From Planctomycetota bacterium (GTDB taxonomy: Bacteria > Planctomycetota > Planctomycetia > Gemmatales > HRBIN36): a stretch of DNA of 64,000 nucleotides. The notes beneath the pieces are model-generated. The model saw only the letters and a program-made list of their open reading frames with translations, was not told where the DNA came from and ran no database searches. This document shows, piece by piece, positions 1 to 7,787 of this stretch. The position numbers and the translations under genes are program-made. The stretch lies in assembly GCA_014584395.1 (NCBI GenBank), contig JACTMY010000020.1:1-64000 (forward strand). The letters run 5' to 3'. Numbering within the stretch: the first letter of the stretch is position 1; every line of letters begins with the position of its first letter.

Positions 1-1
1 G

Positions 2-640
2 GGGAAGTTGGACGCCGCGAGGGCGCAGCCGCATTTGGTCACATGGTGCGAGGCGTTGGTGGCGCTCCTGGGCCGGGAAAAGGAATACTGGACGCTGCGT
101 GCCGCCGCTGCCGGTCTGGCGGCGTGCGTGGGGAAGTTGGACGCCGCGACGGCGCAGCCGCTGTTGGTGAAGGGGTGCGAGGCGTTGGTGGCGCTCCTGG
201 GCCGGGAAAAGGACTATGGGACGCTATATGCCGCCGCGGAGGGTCTGGTGGCGTGCGTGGGGAAGTTGGACGCCGCGACGGGGCAGCCGCTGTTGGTCCA
301 AGGGTGCGAGGCGTTGGTGGCGCTCCTGGGCCGGGAAAAGGACTCTGGGACGCTGCTTGCCGCCGCGGCGGTGCTGGCGGTGTGCGTGGGGAAGTTGGAC
401 GCCGCGACGGCGCAGCCGCTCTTGGTCAAAGGGTGCGAGGCATTGGTGGCGCTCCTGGGCCGGGAAAAGAACTTTTGGACGCTTGAAGCCGCCGCGAAAG
501 GTCTGGCGGCGTGCGTGGAGAAGTTGGACGCGAAAGATTCACGAACGATGGCTTTGAGCGGCCTGCAAACGATGGTTCTCCAAACCGTGAAACAGGGTTG
601 GGTGAAAACAGACGATGATGGCTCATCCACCGGCATGTAA
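2..640 (+). CDS. HEAT-like tandem-repeat protein, 5' partial
   Basis: The frame is open to the left edge, so the start lies outside the window. The visible part is four near-identical 43-residue repeats and the start of a fifth, with consensus positions LDAATAQPLL, CEALVALLGREKD and AAAxGLAACVGK. The alternation of two amphipathic helices per unit suggests a HEAT/ARM-like alpha-solenoid, a protein-interaction scaffold; no enzyme motif is seen. The frame ends at TAA 638-640, but codons continue in the same frame to 979 as a plausible C-terminal domain, so the gene is probably cut short by a nonsense mutation. The exact function is unknown. Confidence 0.6.
   Translation, partial: GKLDAARAQPHLVTWCEALVALLGREKEYWTLRAAAAGLAACVGKLDAATAQPLLVKGCEALVALLGREKDYGTLYAAAEGLVACVGKLDAATGQPLLVQGCEALVALLGREKDSGTLLAAAAVLAVCVGKLDAATAQPLLVKGCEALVALLGREKNFWTLEAAAKGLAACVEKLDAKDSRTMALSGLQTMVLQTVKQGWVKTDDDGSSTGM
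8..538 (+). repeat. 129-bp coding tandem repeat, four copies plus a partial fifth
   Basis: The motif GAAGTTGGACGC recurs with the TTG at 8, 137, 266, 395 and 524, an exact 129-bp period (43 codons). Copies are nearly identical at DNA level, including third codon positions, which points to recent duplication or gene conversion. The array probably continues left of the window. It is coding, not CRISPR. Confidence 0.9.
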
Positions 641-979
641 AACGAATTCCTGCCCGATCTGCTTCGCCACATCTGCGACCGTAGGCAATTGGCGAGTTAT
701 CTGAAACACTCCGCTTGTGCCCGGGAGATTCGGCCGATGCTGCTTTGGCGGCTTGAGGAACTGTGTTATCCACCGACGGCTGCCGAAGTGCAAACGACCT
801 CGGCGGTCGCGCTGCTGAACCTGTTCCCTGGCGCCATGGGACTGCCAGGCATGATGCATGAAGCAGGCCTGGCGGCCCACCGCTACCAAACCCGCCACTT
901 CCGCACCGTCTGGGACGCCGTTGCGTGGTTCGACGCCCATGAGCCAGGTATCGACTGGGACAGCCCCTGGAAACCGTGA
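641..979 (+). pseudogene. Detached C-terminal segment of the upstream repeat protein
   Basis: Immediately after the TAA at 638-640 the same frame stays open for 112 codons to TGA 977-979. The product has a helical stretch (LASYLKHSACAREIRPMLL) and ends with WDAVAWFDAHEPGIDWDSPW. This layout, repeats followed by a short helical tail ending in a W/F-A-x-x-x-E-P-G-x-D-x-x-S-P motif, is what I recall for planctomycete tandem-repeat proteins, so I read 2-979 as one gene broken by a single stop. An internal ATG at 689 could allow separate translation, but no good ribosome binding site precedes it. Confidence 0.45.
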
Positions 980-1013
980 GCACATCTTTGGGCCGCTTGA
1001 AGGAGCATCCCTT

Positions 1014-1154
1014 ATGGGCGAAGAAACCCTGTTCCATGAAGCGTTGGCGCAGCCGCCCGCCGACCGCGCCGCGTTTCTGGACGCTGCCTGTGCCGGGCAA
1101 CCGGAACTACGCGATCGGGTGGAGAAGCTGCCGGCCGTCCCACCGCCGCCGTAG
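1014..1154 (+). CDS. Orphan kinase-type N-terminal mini-ORF
   Basis: A 46-residue ORF starts at ATG 1014 behind AAGGAG at 1000-1005, 8 nt upstream. Its first 37 residues (MGEETLFHEALAQP, then RAAFLDAACAGQPELRDRV) match the N-terminal module that in planctomycetes usually precedes a Ser/Thr kinase domain; the kinase at 57033-59534 has a related start (ARRAFVNETCGDDSELRGML). Here it ends in a poly-proline stretch and no kinase follows. A second, similar mini-ORF lies at 39220-39339. It is either a decayed kinase start or a real small protein; the intact ribosome binding site slightly favours translation. Confidence 0.45.
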   Translation: MGEETLFHEALAQPPADRAAFLDAACAGQPELRDRVEKLPAVPPPP

Positions 1155-1382
1155 CAGAAGTGAACGCTGCCGCCGCCGATGCCGTCGCTGGATTTGAAGC
1201 CCATCCACCCGGCCTCGACGGCACCACCGGTAAATCCTTTATCATCAGGGTGTGTTGGTGCAACGGTTCGGCCAATTCATCCATGGGATATGGATGCAGG
1301 ACCCATTGCGACCGTTCTACCTGAACTTCGGACGCAGCGCGATCACAGGGGCAAGGAAATGAGAACGAACTTGATGGGGAGG

Positions 1383-2120
1383 TCATGCAATCCGCAAGAC
1401 GCGGCAGGTTTCCTCGTAGCTGCTTTCCAGATCGAGCGGCACGAACAGGTCGACGTCCAGCCAAATGGGGAGGGTCGGCAACGGCTGGCCCACTTGCATG
1501 GGATAGAACCAGGTTTCCAGCACCGGACGCTGGTGCAATCGTTTGCGGGCGCGGATCGAAACGGCATAAAGGAGCGGCGGCTCGGTTCCGAGCATCGGGT
1601 CGGCGCCGCCGATCAAGGCCAGCAGGTCGGCATACAGGTTGAATTGTCGCACGGTGACGACGTCCACCAGCGACACGCAGACGCCGCGCTGCAGAAGGGC
1701 CGCGACCTTGCCGACAAAGACCCGCCGGCTTTCGGGGCGATCCTTATTGCTGGGGCTGATGAGTTCAATCGCCGCCACCAGGCGCCGACCATGCCGATCG
1801 TCATAGACCCGCACCTCATATTCATCCTGATCGGGGAGTTCGGTTTCCAAGGTCAGCGTGGCCTGCGGCGCTTCCCGCCTCATGACGGCCAAGCCGCCGG
1901 TGTCTTCCCCGTGGTGCTGCGGTCGCGTGGGTTCGTCCTGTTCGTAAGCCGATACATCGATCTCAAATGCCGCGCCGAGGTGAACGGACGGTGCCGCCAC
2001 GAAGCCTTCCGGCAAAAGGGGGAACAGCTTTTGAACGATCATCATGGGCCAGCCGCCGTGAAGCTCATCCCACGAATGCTTGCTTTCCACGGGTGGTCGA
2101 AAATGGTCGCGTAGGGGCAT
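1383..2120 (-). CDS. DUF4058 family protein
   Basis: The 245-residue product opens with MPLRDHFRPP and has the core AIELISPSNK at residues 117-126, followed by a region rich in VxLVDVV, matching DUF4058, a family common in planctomycetes and cyanobacteria. Its biochemical role is not established. The start at 2120 is chosen over one five codons upstream because AAGGAG lies 6 nt before it. Length is full for the family. It shows no signal peptide or membrane segment, so it is probably cytoplasmic. The nearest gene on the same strand is 123 bp upstream, so it is probably a single transcription unit. Confidence 0.85.
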   Translation of the reverse strand: MPLRDHFRPPVESKHSWDELHGGWPMMIVQKLFPLLPEGFVAAPSVHLGAAFEIDVSAYEQDEPTRPQHHGEDTGGLAVMRREAPQATLTLETELPDQDEYEVRVYDDRHGRRLVAAIELISPSNKDRPESRRVFVGKVAALLQRGVCVSLVDVVTVRQFNLYADLLALIGGADPMLGTEPPLLYAVSIRARKRLHQRPVLETWFYPMQVGQPLPTLPIWLDVDLFVPLDLESSYEETCRVLRIA

Positions 2121-2243
2121 GGCCGTCTCCTTCACGGATATTGTACCATGCGCTGGAGCGTGCTCCTAGCAGCTCCGTAGTGGTCAGCCGACGTGTGCAT
2201 GCGCAAGCGGATCCCGATTTGGAATCGTCCCGTGGCAAGCCCC

Positions 2244-3518
2244 TTAGCGGTTCGGCTGGCCGATGCAGAACAGGTGGTTCTCCGAGCGAAGGAAGATTTG
2301 CCCGGAAGCAAAGGCGAGGCTGGCGAAGCCGCCGTCGCCGAGGTCGTTCTCCGCCACCAGTTCAAAGCGGTCGCCTGGCTTGTAAACATAGGTCACGCCC
2401 GCTTCGTTGCTGACGAAGATGTGGCCGCCCGCCACCAGGGGCGACGCACTGAAGTTGCCCCCGAGCCGCTGCTGCCAGATCACCCGGTTGGTTTGCCCCT
2501 CGAAGCAGCTTGCGATGCCGTTGTCGGCGACGACGTAGAGCCGGCCTTCATGCCAGATCGGCGAGGGCACATAGGCCACAAACTGCTTGGTCCGCCAGAG
2601 CAAATGGGATCCGCTGACGTCGCCCTGGCCATCGGCCCGGAGGGCGAAGATTTCCTTTTCCGGGTAGCCGCCGCTGGTGAAGACGAGTTGATCGTTCCAG
2701 GCGGGGGTGTTGGCCATGACCTCGGCTGGCCCGGGGCAGCGCCAGAGTTCTTTCCCGGTGGCGGGGTCGTAGCTGAAAGTGGTGCTCATGCCGGGGAGCA
2801 GCAACTGCGGCCGGCCGGCGATCGTGGCGACGGCGGGCGTGGCGTAGCTGCCGTGCTTGCCCGAGGTGGGGCGGGGCGTGCGCCAGGCCGTTTTCCCGTT
2901 CTTGCAGTCTAAAGCGGCGACAAAGCAATCTTCCAGATTGTCGCCGTTGACGATGATCAGTTCCTTGTAGAGGACGGGGGAAGAGCCGTAACCATGCTCG
3001 GAGGTGAAGCGGCCGACGTTGGTTTGCCACAACTGCTTGCCTTGCAGGTCGAAAGCGGTGACCCACAGGGCGTCGTGATTGATAAAGACCACCACGACGC
3101 GTTCGCCATCGCACAGGGGGGTGGCCGAGGCGTGGGAGTTCTTTTTGTGCAGCTTCATGAAGCCGCCCTGATGGACGACGCGCCGCCACAGCTCCTTGCC
3201 GCTGGCGCGGTCGAAGCAGAGAAGCATCTGTTCCTGGCGGTCGGCATCCGCCGAGACCACGAACACGCGGTCGTTCCAAAGCACCGGGCTGCCGTGGCCG
3301 CGGCCGGGCACATCCGCTTTCCAGGCGATGTTTTCCGTTCGGCTCCAGCGGAGCGGGACATCCCCGGTCCAAACGCCTCGGCCATCATGCCCCCGCCAGG
3401 CCGACCATTGAACCGCTGCGGCAGCGTGCGGTTTGGGTTCATGGGCGGCCATCCAAGAAGCGGCCGTGAACAGAAAGGCGATGGCGAGTAATGACAGGGT
3501 TCGCAAGCGTCGGCTCAT
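2244..3518 (-). CDS. Secreted PQQ-like beta-propeller repeat protein
   Basis: This 424-residue protein has an N-terminal signal-type segment (RRLRTLSLLAIAFLFTAA, about residues 3-20) followed by repeated blades of the PQQ/BamB type: CFDRASGKELWRR, AFDLQGKQLWQ, ALDCKNGKTAWR and YDPATGKELWR. Such WD-like propellers are abundant in planctomycetes and usually sit outside the inner membrane. No quinoprotein dehydrogenase active-site motif is evident, so it is more likely a scaffold or binding protein than an enzyme. The start at 3518 is preferred because it directly precedes the signal peptide; an upstream extension of 29 codons would spoil it. The paralogue at 32328 has the same plan. Confidence 0.85.
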   Translation of the reverse strand: MSRRLRTLSLLAIAFLFTAASWMAAHEPKPHAAAAVQWSAWRGHDGRGVWTGDVPLRWSRTENIAWKADVPGRGHGSPVLWNDRVFVVSADADRQEQMLLCFDRASGKELWRRVVHQGGFMKLHKKNSHASATPLCDGERVVVVFINHDALWVTAFDLQGKQLWQTNVGRFTSEHGYGSSPVLYKELIIVNGDNLEDCFVAALDCKNGKTAWRTPRPTSGKHGSYATPAVATIAGRPQLLLPGMSTTFSYDPATGKELWRCPGPAEVMANTPAWNDQLVFTSGGYPEKEIFALRADGQGDVSGSHLLWRTKQFVAYVPSPIWHEGRLYVVADNGIASCFEGQTNRVIWQQRLGGNFSASPLVAGGHIFVSNEAGVTYVYKPGDRFELVAENDLGDGGFASLAFASGQIFLRSENHLFCIGQPNR

Positions 3519-3660
3519 GGCGGGATCAGACTCCAAATGGCGCGGGGTGAGTGAAGCACACGGGCGGAAGCGTACAGTATAAACGCACCGCGTCCCGAGA
3601 GCCACGTTGTTTTAAAAGAGGTCGGTGCGTTTCGCTGCGCTCAACGCACTCTGCCCAATT

Positions 3661-4605
3661 TCAGGATGAAGGTGTGTCTTTCGCCGCGGGTTTCGTCGGC
3701 TGCGGGGCGGTGGGCTGCGGCGTCTTGGCCGGTTCCGGAGCGGGCGGCTTGGGCGGCGCGGGAACGATCAGCAAGTAATGCGCCTTCTTGCGGTCGTTCG
3801 CCACGTCGGCCTTGGCCACGTCCGGCACGGCGATCATGCTGATGATGGCGATCTGCGACAGGGGCGACCGCTGGGCGAACCGCGTCGCCGTGCCCAGGCC
3901 GTAGTCGCTGTGAAAATTGCCGTTGCAATGGATCATGAACGGCTGGCGATGCGGGTTGGCGGCCAGGTAGTCGGCCATGCTCTCGGCCATGGCGTCGTCC
4001 TTGGCGCATTGCGAGCGATACATCCGTTCGACGGCGCCTTCGGCCCCGGGATGTCCCTTCATCACGTCGGCAAACAGTTCCCAATAGCGATCCAGCGGCG
4101 CGGTCGTGATGCGCGGCAAATAAGGCGACAGGCTGCCTTCCTTGCTCGCCACCTTCCCGGCGACGACCCGGGGCAAATTCCCCGCAATCACGTCCAGCTT
4201 CCGCTCCCGCGCCAGCTCGATCAGCGGCTTGTAATCCCGGGCATAATCCTTCCACGGCCGGCTGTGCTTGAGAAACGTTTCTTCATCGATGCGGCCGCGG
4301 AGGTAGTCGTTGACCACGCCCTGCACGTCGCGCTCGAACATCTCCATGGAGATGACCAGATCGCCCCGCCGCTCCGCCAGCAGCCGGGCCAGATCGGCAT
4401 AGACTTGATGCCCGACGACGTTGTCGTGCAGTTCGCCGAAGAAGACAACGTCCCGCGCGGCCAATTCATCCGCCAGGCGCTGCAGTGTGAGTTCCTTGCC
4501 GGTGCGGCTGTGGAGAATGCGAAACGCCGATGATTTCGGAGCTTCGGGCGGAGTGGTTGTCGGTGTTTGGAGTGCGAGCGCGGCGAGCAGCAAGGGCAGC
4601 AGCAT
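3661..4605 (-). CDS. ChaN/EreA-like haem-binding domain protein
   Basis: The 314-residue protein has a hydrophobic N-terminus (residues 1-12), then the ChaN-like fold (Cofac_haem_bdg, formerly DUF399): FFGELHD at 55-61, SMEMFERD at 86-93 and HCNGNFHSDYG at about 226-236. Family members bind haem or resemble erythromycin esterase and act outside the cytoplasm. Unlike classic ChaN it has no lipobox cysteine, so it is probably secreted or membrane-anchored rather than a lipoprotein. The C-terminus is a Pro/Lys/Ala-rich tail of about 35 residues. The next gene upstream is tRNA-Thr. Confidence 0.8.
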   Translation of the reverse strand: MLLPLLLAALALQTPTTTPPEAPKSSAFRILHSRTGKELTLQRLADELAARDVVFFGELHDNVVGHQVYADLARLLAERRGDLVISMEMFERDVQGVVNDYLRGRIDEETFLKHSRPWKDYARDYKPLIELARERKLDVIAGNLPRVVAGKVASKEGSLSPYLPRITTAPLDRYWELFADVMKGHPGAEGAVERMYRSQCAKDDAMAESMADYLAANPHRQPFMIHCNGNFHSDYGLGTATRFAQRSPLSQIAIISMIAVPDVAKADVANDRKKAHYLLIVPAPPKPPAPEPAKTPQPTAPQPTKPAAKDTPSS

Positions 4606-4790
4606 GGCTTGGATTCCAAGAGGAAGGTGATTGATCGCTTCGCATTCAATATAGCGAATGGGCGGCAGGAACGCATGGCGCGTTAGGTTGATCCGGCGCA
4701 GCAGCGAGGGGAGCGCCCAGCCAGAAAGGGTGCTATGAGCGAAGCAAAACGCACTGGCAACGCGTGTCGTTCAAAAATAGCGGGTTAAAA

Positions 4791-4862
4791 AGCCGCCTCA
4801 GGGATTTGAACCCTGGACCCCAGCTTTACGAAAGCTGTGCTCTACCGCTGAGCTAAGGCGGC
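4791..4862 (-). tRNA. tRNA-Thr (anticodon CGU)
   Basis: Read on the minus strand the sequence folds as a full cloverleaf: acceptor GCCGCCU pairs with AGGCGGC, the D arm holds GCUC..GAGC, the anticodon stem CAGCU/AGCUG closes loop UUCGUAA, and the T arm contains GGUUCAAAUCC. Positions 34-36 are CGU, which read ACG threonine codons. CCA is not encoded. The phage-derived cluster begins about 230 bp from its 5' end. Confidence 0.95.
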
Positions 4863-4870
4863 GCGGTTTC

Positions 4871-4893
4871 CTCCTGGATGATTCATCCAGGAG
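4871..4893. repeat. Perfect 11-bp palindrome beside tRNA-Thr
   Basis: CTCCTGGATGA at 4871-4881 and TCATCCAGGAG at 4883-4893 are exact inverted repeats around one base. It lies just upstream of the tRNA and at the left border of the phage-derived block. It has no T-run on either side, so it is not a classic terminator; it could be an operator or an end of an old insertion. Confidence 0.6.
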
Positions 4894-5011
4894 CGACGGT
4901 CATTTTAGACAACCCCCCTTAAAGTGCAAGGCCGCTCGAGGTGCGGCCCCGGCCGCCTGCTTCCGCCGGCAGGTTTAACCATTCAGGCGTCCCATCGGCT
5001 GACCCTGCACG

Positions 5012-5050
5012 CAACGGCCCTTTTACCCTTGAGTGTTCTTTTGTACATTT
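5012..5050 (+). promoter_or_regulatory. Two-part motif upstream of phage block A
   Basis: CAACGGCCCTT at 5012-5022 is followed by TGTACATTT at 5042-5050, 40 bp before the first start codon of block A. The same two words occur in the same order before block B at 14414-14444, with different spacing. This suggests a shared control element or duplicated leader; no clean sigma-70 promoter can be fitted. Confidence 0.35.
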
Positions 5051-5089
5051 CCCCCGAACCGAACCCCAACCCTTCGGGAGGAATGCACC

Positions 5090-5383
5090 ATGCTCGCCTT
5101 GGCTTTCACCCTGCTCCTGACCGCTGGCGATGGGCCGCCCGTGCCCTATGCCGCCGAGGCCAACCCCATCAAGCTGGATTGGACTCCCCTCAAAGCGCCC
5201 CTGGAAAAGGGAGCTGCCAGTCTCGAACGCGGCTGCCAACTTTTGCAAAACTTCAAGGACGATCTCCTGCACGCCATTCAGTGGACGCTCATCGGCGTTG
5301 CCAGCGTGCTCACGGCGACCCTTCTCAACGTCATCCACCTGCATGGATTGGCCCGCAGCAAACAGAATCGGAGCCAGCCATGA
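5090..5383 (+). CDS. Small membrane protein, first gene of phage block A
   Basis: The 97-residue product begins at ATG 5090, behind GGGAGGA, and an upstream in-frame start is rejected for that reason. It has a short hydrophobic N-terminus (MLALAFTLLLTA) and a second hydrophobic helix near residues 65-82 (IQWTLIGVASVLTATLLNVI). No family was recognised. Its stop overlaps the next start as ATGA, so it is translationally coupled. Two membrane segments and the position in a phage block would suit a holin-like or envelope role, but this is only inference. Confidence 0.65.
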   Translation: MLALAFTLLLTAGDGPPVPYAAEANPIKLDWTPLKAPLEKGAASLERGCQLLQNFKDDLLHAIQWTLIGVASVLTATLLNVIHLHGLARSKQNRSQP

Positions 5384-5619
5384 ACCCCATCCTATCTTTG
5401 TGGCGCAACATCGAAGGCCAGAAAACGTATCTCGCCAGTTCGATCCTGGCGGTGGCGGGTCTGGGGCTGCTGTTGGTCGATGAGGGCAGCCTGGGCGTCA
5501 TCCTGCTGGCCAACGGCAGCGGTCTGGCGGCCCTGCGTCATGCCTTGGCGCGTTTGCAGCAACACCTCGAGGCACTGATGCGGCGCTGGCCGCCCACGGA
5601 GGAGGACGCCGAATCATGA
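5380..5619 (+). CDS. Small hydrophobic phage-cluster protein
   Basis: A 79-residue protein overlaps the preceding gene by ATGA and itself ends in ATGA with the next gene. One or two hydrophobic helices span about residues 18-50 (LASSILAVAGLGLLLVDEG, then GVILLANGSGLAAL), and the C-terminus is charged (RRWPPTEEDAES). The size and topology resemble phage-encoded small membrane proteins, but no family match is claimed. Confidence 0.65.
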   Translation: MNPILSLWRNIEGQKTYLASSILAVAGLGLLLVDEGSLGVILLANGSGLAALRHALARLQQHLEALMRRWPPTEEDAES

Positions 5620-6257
5620 ACGCACCGCGCTGGCTGGCCGTGCTGTGGCTTTATCTCATCCCCTTGGGTCCCCCGGCCCACGTGGGCGGGCCGATCCATC
5701 CCGACGGTTCGGAGGTTCAGATCGACCTGCCCCGGGAGCGGCATCAAGGCAACCGGGCGGGCGTGGACGGCGCGGGGCTGTGCGTGTTCACCTCCATCGC
5801 CATGGCGGCGGACTGGGCCCATGAACTCGCCCTCGTGGACTTCGCTGAGTATATGACACGCTACCCCGGCGGAGGTTATCCACAAAAAGTGACCGAATGC
5901 ATCACCCGCCGCTGCCGCGAGTTGAACCAACCCGAGCCGCCCTACTTGCAAATCCAGGGGAACGACCTGGAGCTGATCGCCTTGGCCGTCGAGCGGGGGC
6001 ACATGGCGTGCGTGACCTACGGCCTGTCGCCCACGGGCCGGTACAACGGCCGGCGGATTGCCCACATGGTCAACGTTGTGGCGGCCCGCGCCGGTCCGGA
6101 GCGGCATTGGGCCATCCTCGACAACAATTTCCCCGGCTCCATCGAGTGGATGAGCGAGGCGGCGTTTCATCAAGCCTACACCGCGCTCGGCGAGGGGTGG
6201 GCCGTGATTCTGCTGGCGCCCGGTCCGCCCCCCTGCCCGTTCAATGGTCCGCATTAA
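5616..6257 (+). CDS. Papain-like (C39-type) cysteine peptidase-like protein
   Basis: The 213-residue product has a short hydrophobic N-terminus and then a pattern typical of papain-fold peptidases: Cys56 at the start of a helix (GAGLCVFTSIAMAADW), His150 at the start of a strand (RRIAHMVNVV) and Asp169/Asn170 (WAILDNNFPG). The spacing suits a C39-like catalytic triad. It is coupled by ATGA to the previous gene. Possible roles are cleavage of a virion or envelope protein, or peptidoglycan-peptide hydrolysis; the sequence does not decide. Family assignment rests on motif order only. Confidence 0.6.
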   Translation: MNAPRWLAVLWLYLIPLGPPAHVGGPIHPDGSEVQIDLPRERHQGNRAGVDGAGLCVFTSIAMAADWAHELALVDFAEYMTRYPGGGYPQKVTECITRRCRELNQPEPPYLQIQGNDLELIALAVERGHMACVTYGLSPTGRYNGRRIAHMVNVVAARAGPERHWAILDNNFPGSIEWMSEAAFHQAYTALGEGWAVILLAPGPPPCPFNGPH

Positions 6258-6343
6258 ATCATCGGCCTTGATCAACGACCATGTGAAACCATCCCCTCTG
6301 ATTGAATCATCCTACCCTCACCGTCGGTCAAGGAATTGTCACC

Positions 6344-7318
6344 ATGATGTCACATTGCCCCTGGCTCCTCTTTGTGTCGCCACTCCTTGGCATGGCCTGG
6401 ACCGCCGCGGCCGCCGGCGCGGCTGCCTGCGCTGTGAACACGGAGCCGCGCTCCGCGCGGCTGATCATCGAATGCCCCGCCGAAGTGGAGGTTTGGTTCG
6501 ATGAAGCACGGACCCGGCAGACCGGACCGCTGCGCCGATTCCACACGCCGCCCTTGGCCGTGGGAGAAACGTATGCCTACACGGTCAGCCTGCGGCGCGA
6601 CAACCAAGTCCTGGCGCGGCGGGAAGTCCGCTTTCGGGCTGGCGAGACAGTGCGGCTGCACCTGACCCTTCCACATGAAACACCGCCGCGTTTGGCCGCG
6701 GCGCAGCCGCCGTCCCCTTTCATGCCCACACAGCCTGCACTTTCACCCGTGCCGCCGTCACCACCGCCCACGCCATCGCCTGCCACTCCACAAGTCAACT
6801 TTGGCGTCGACTTGGATCGCTGGCTGCCGGAGCAAGGCGAGGAGAGCCGGCATTGGTTCAACGGCCGATCCATCAGTCGTCAGGAAGCACGGCGGTTGCT
6901 GCAACAGCCTCCCCCTCTGCCCGATCATGGCCGCCAGCGCAGGCTGACCATCATCGGTTCTATCGAACAGCATCATCAGGCCGCCACGCTGCTGCGGACG
7001 GTGCTGGCCAGCCTGGTGGAGGATTACCTCGTCAAAATGTACCTGCCCACGGATTGGGCCGTGGCCCAGGCCGGATTCAAGACGGATGGCCAGCCCACGG
7101 TCTACGCCCAGGAGCCGGATGGCCGGGTGCTGTTTCGGCAGGATGCGCTGGACGGCTTGGAGCTGAACCTGGCAGCGGTCCGCAAGCCGCGTTCCGATTA
7201 CCAACCGGATCGCGATCCCGATTATCGCCAGGCCCATGCTGGCTGGGGACCGATGATGGCCGTGTCGATCAGCTTGATCCTTTTGTTCCTGGCGTGGCGG
7301 CGCGAGTCCGTTTCATGA
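6344..7318 (+). CDS. TIGR03000-domain membrane-anchored protein
   Basis: The 324-residue protein starts at ATG 6344, behind AAGGA. After a signal-like segment (residues 5-29) comes a TIGR03000 domain at about 38-108: ARLIIECPAEVEVWFD, the TGPLRRFHTPPL turn and a C-terminal RAGETVRLHL. This domain is essentially planctomycete-specific. A Pro-rich linker follows (111-148), then a globular part, then a C-terminal transmembrane helix (about 303-318) with a basic tail. Finding a host-lineage envelope domain in a phage-type block implies long adaptation to planctomycete hosts or domestication. Confidence 0.7.
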   Translation: MMSHCPWLLFVSPLLGMAWTAAAAGAAACAVNTEPRSARLIIECPAEVEVWFDEARTRQTGPLRRFHTPPLAVGETYAYTVSLRRDNQVLARREVRFRAGETVRLHLTLPHETPPRLAAAQPPSPFMPTQPALSPVPPSPPPTPSPATPQVNFGVDLDRWLPEQGEESRHWFNGRSISRQEARRLLQQPPPLPDHGRQRRLTIIGSIEQHHQAATLLRTVLASLVEDYLVKMYLPTDWAVAQAGFKTDGQPTVYAQEPDGRVLFRQDALDGLELNLAAVRKPRSDYQPDRDPDYRQAHAGWGPMMAVSISLILLFLAWRRESVS

Positions 7319-7406
7319 AGCGCCTGAAACGCATGAAACGGCTGAGCCGTTCGATCTCCCGCTTCCCAATTCTAGTTCCGTCACCATTCCCTCGAAGGAG
7401 AGTCCC

Positions 7407-7787
7407 ATGAACTGGTCGCAGATTCCGCCCTGGGCTTGGGCGTTGTTGCCCGTGTTTGCCTTTGTGATTTTCCTCATGCGTCAACGACCGGCAGGCTGGC
7501 CGATGCAGGTCATGCCGCCAGGGCGAACGGCCATGCAGCCCCCTGCCCCGGAGCCGCTGCGCTATCCCCGTTCCCACAATGTTCATGGTGTCGGAATGGG
7601 CACGGCCAATGCCGCCATCGACCCGCACCTGTTGCTCAATCAGGAAATCTTGCGGGGCCTGCTGCGGAAGGAGGGCATTCTGCTCGAACCACCCGCGGAT
7701 GGAAAGTCGCCGCCGCCGTCGTTCCTGGCGGTGCCGCACTGGTATCGGATCGTGCCCGCTGAGAAGGAGGAGGGAGCCTCGTCATGA
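7407..7787 (+). CDS. Membrane-anchored protein of phage block A
   Basis: A 126-residue product with one transmembrane helix at about residues 9-24 (WAWALLPVFAFVIFLM) and a Pro-rich, otherwise soluble remainder. GAAGGAG lies just before the start. The stop overlaps the next start as ATGA, which ties it to the ABC ATPase gene. The family was not recognised; homologues would be expected only in related clusters. Confidence 0.65.
   Translation: MNWSQIPPWAWALLPVFAFVIFLMRQRPAGWPMQVMPPGRTAMQPPAPEPLRYPRSHNVHGVGMGTANAAIDPHLLLNQEILRGLLRKEGILLEPPADGKSPPPSFLAVPHWYRIVPAEKEEGASS

Noticed and set aside
8..538. CRISPR-like array
   Set aside because: Units are 129 bp with no spacers and encode a continuous protein repeat.
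638..640. Programmed stop-codon readthrough in the repeat protein
   Set aside because: The stop is TAA, the least leaky codon, and no readthrough context or hairpin follows; a nonsense mutation is simpler.
1179..2114. A 311-codon plus-strand frame opposite the DUF4058 gene
   Set aside because: The minus strand carries the conserved DUF4058 protein with a good ribosome binding site; the plus-strand product has no recognisable features.
4791..4862. tRNA-Thr as the attachment site of a prophage
   Set aside because: The phage genes lie on the 5' side of the tRNA, I found no repeat of the tRNA 3' end near 19.7-20.3 kb, and there is no integrase.
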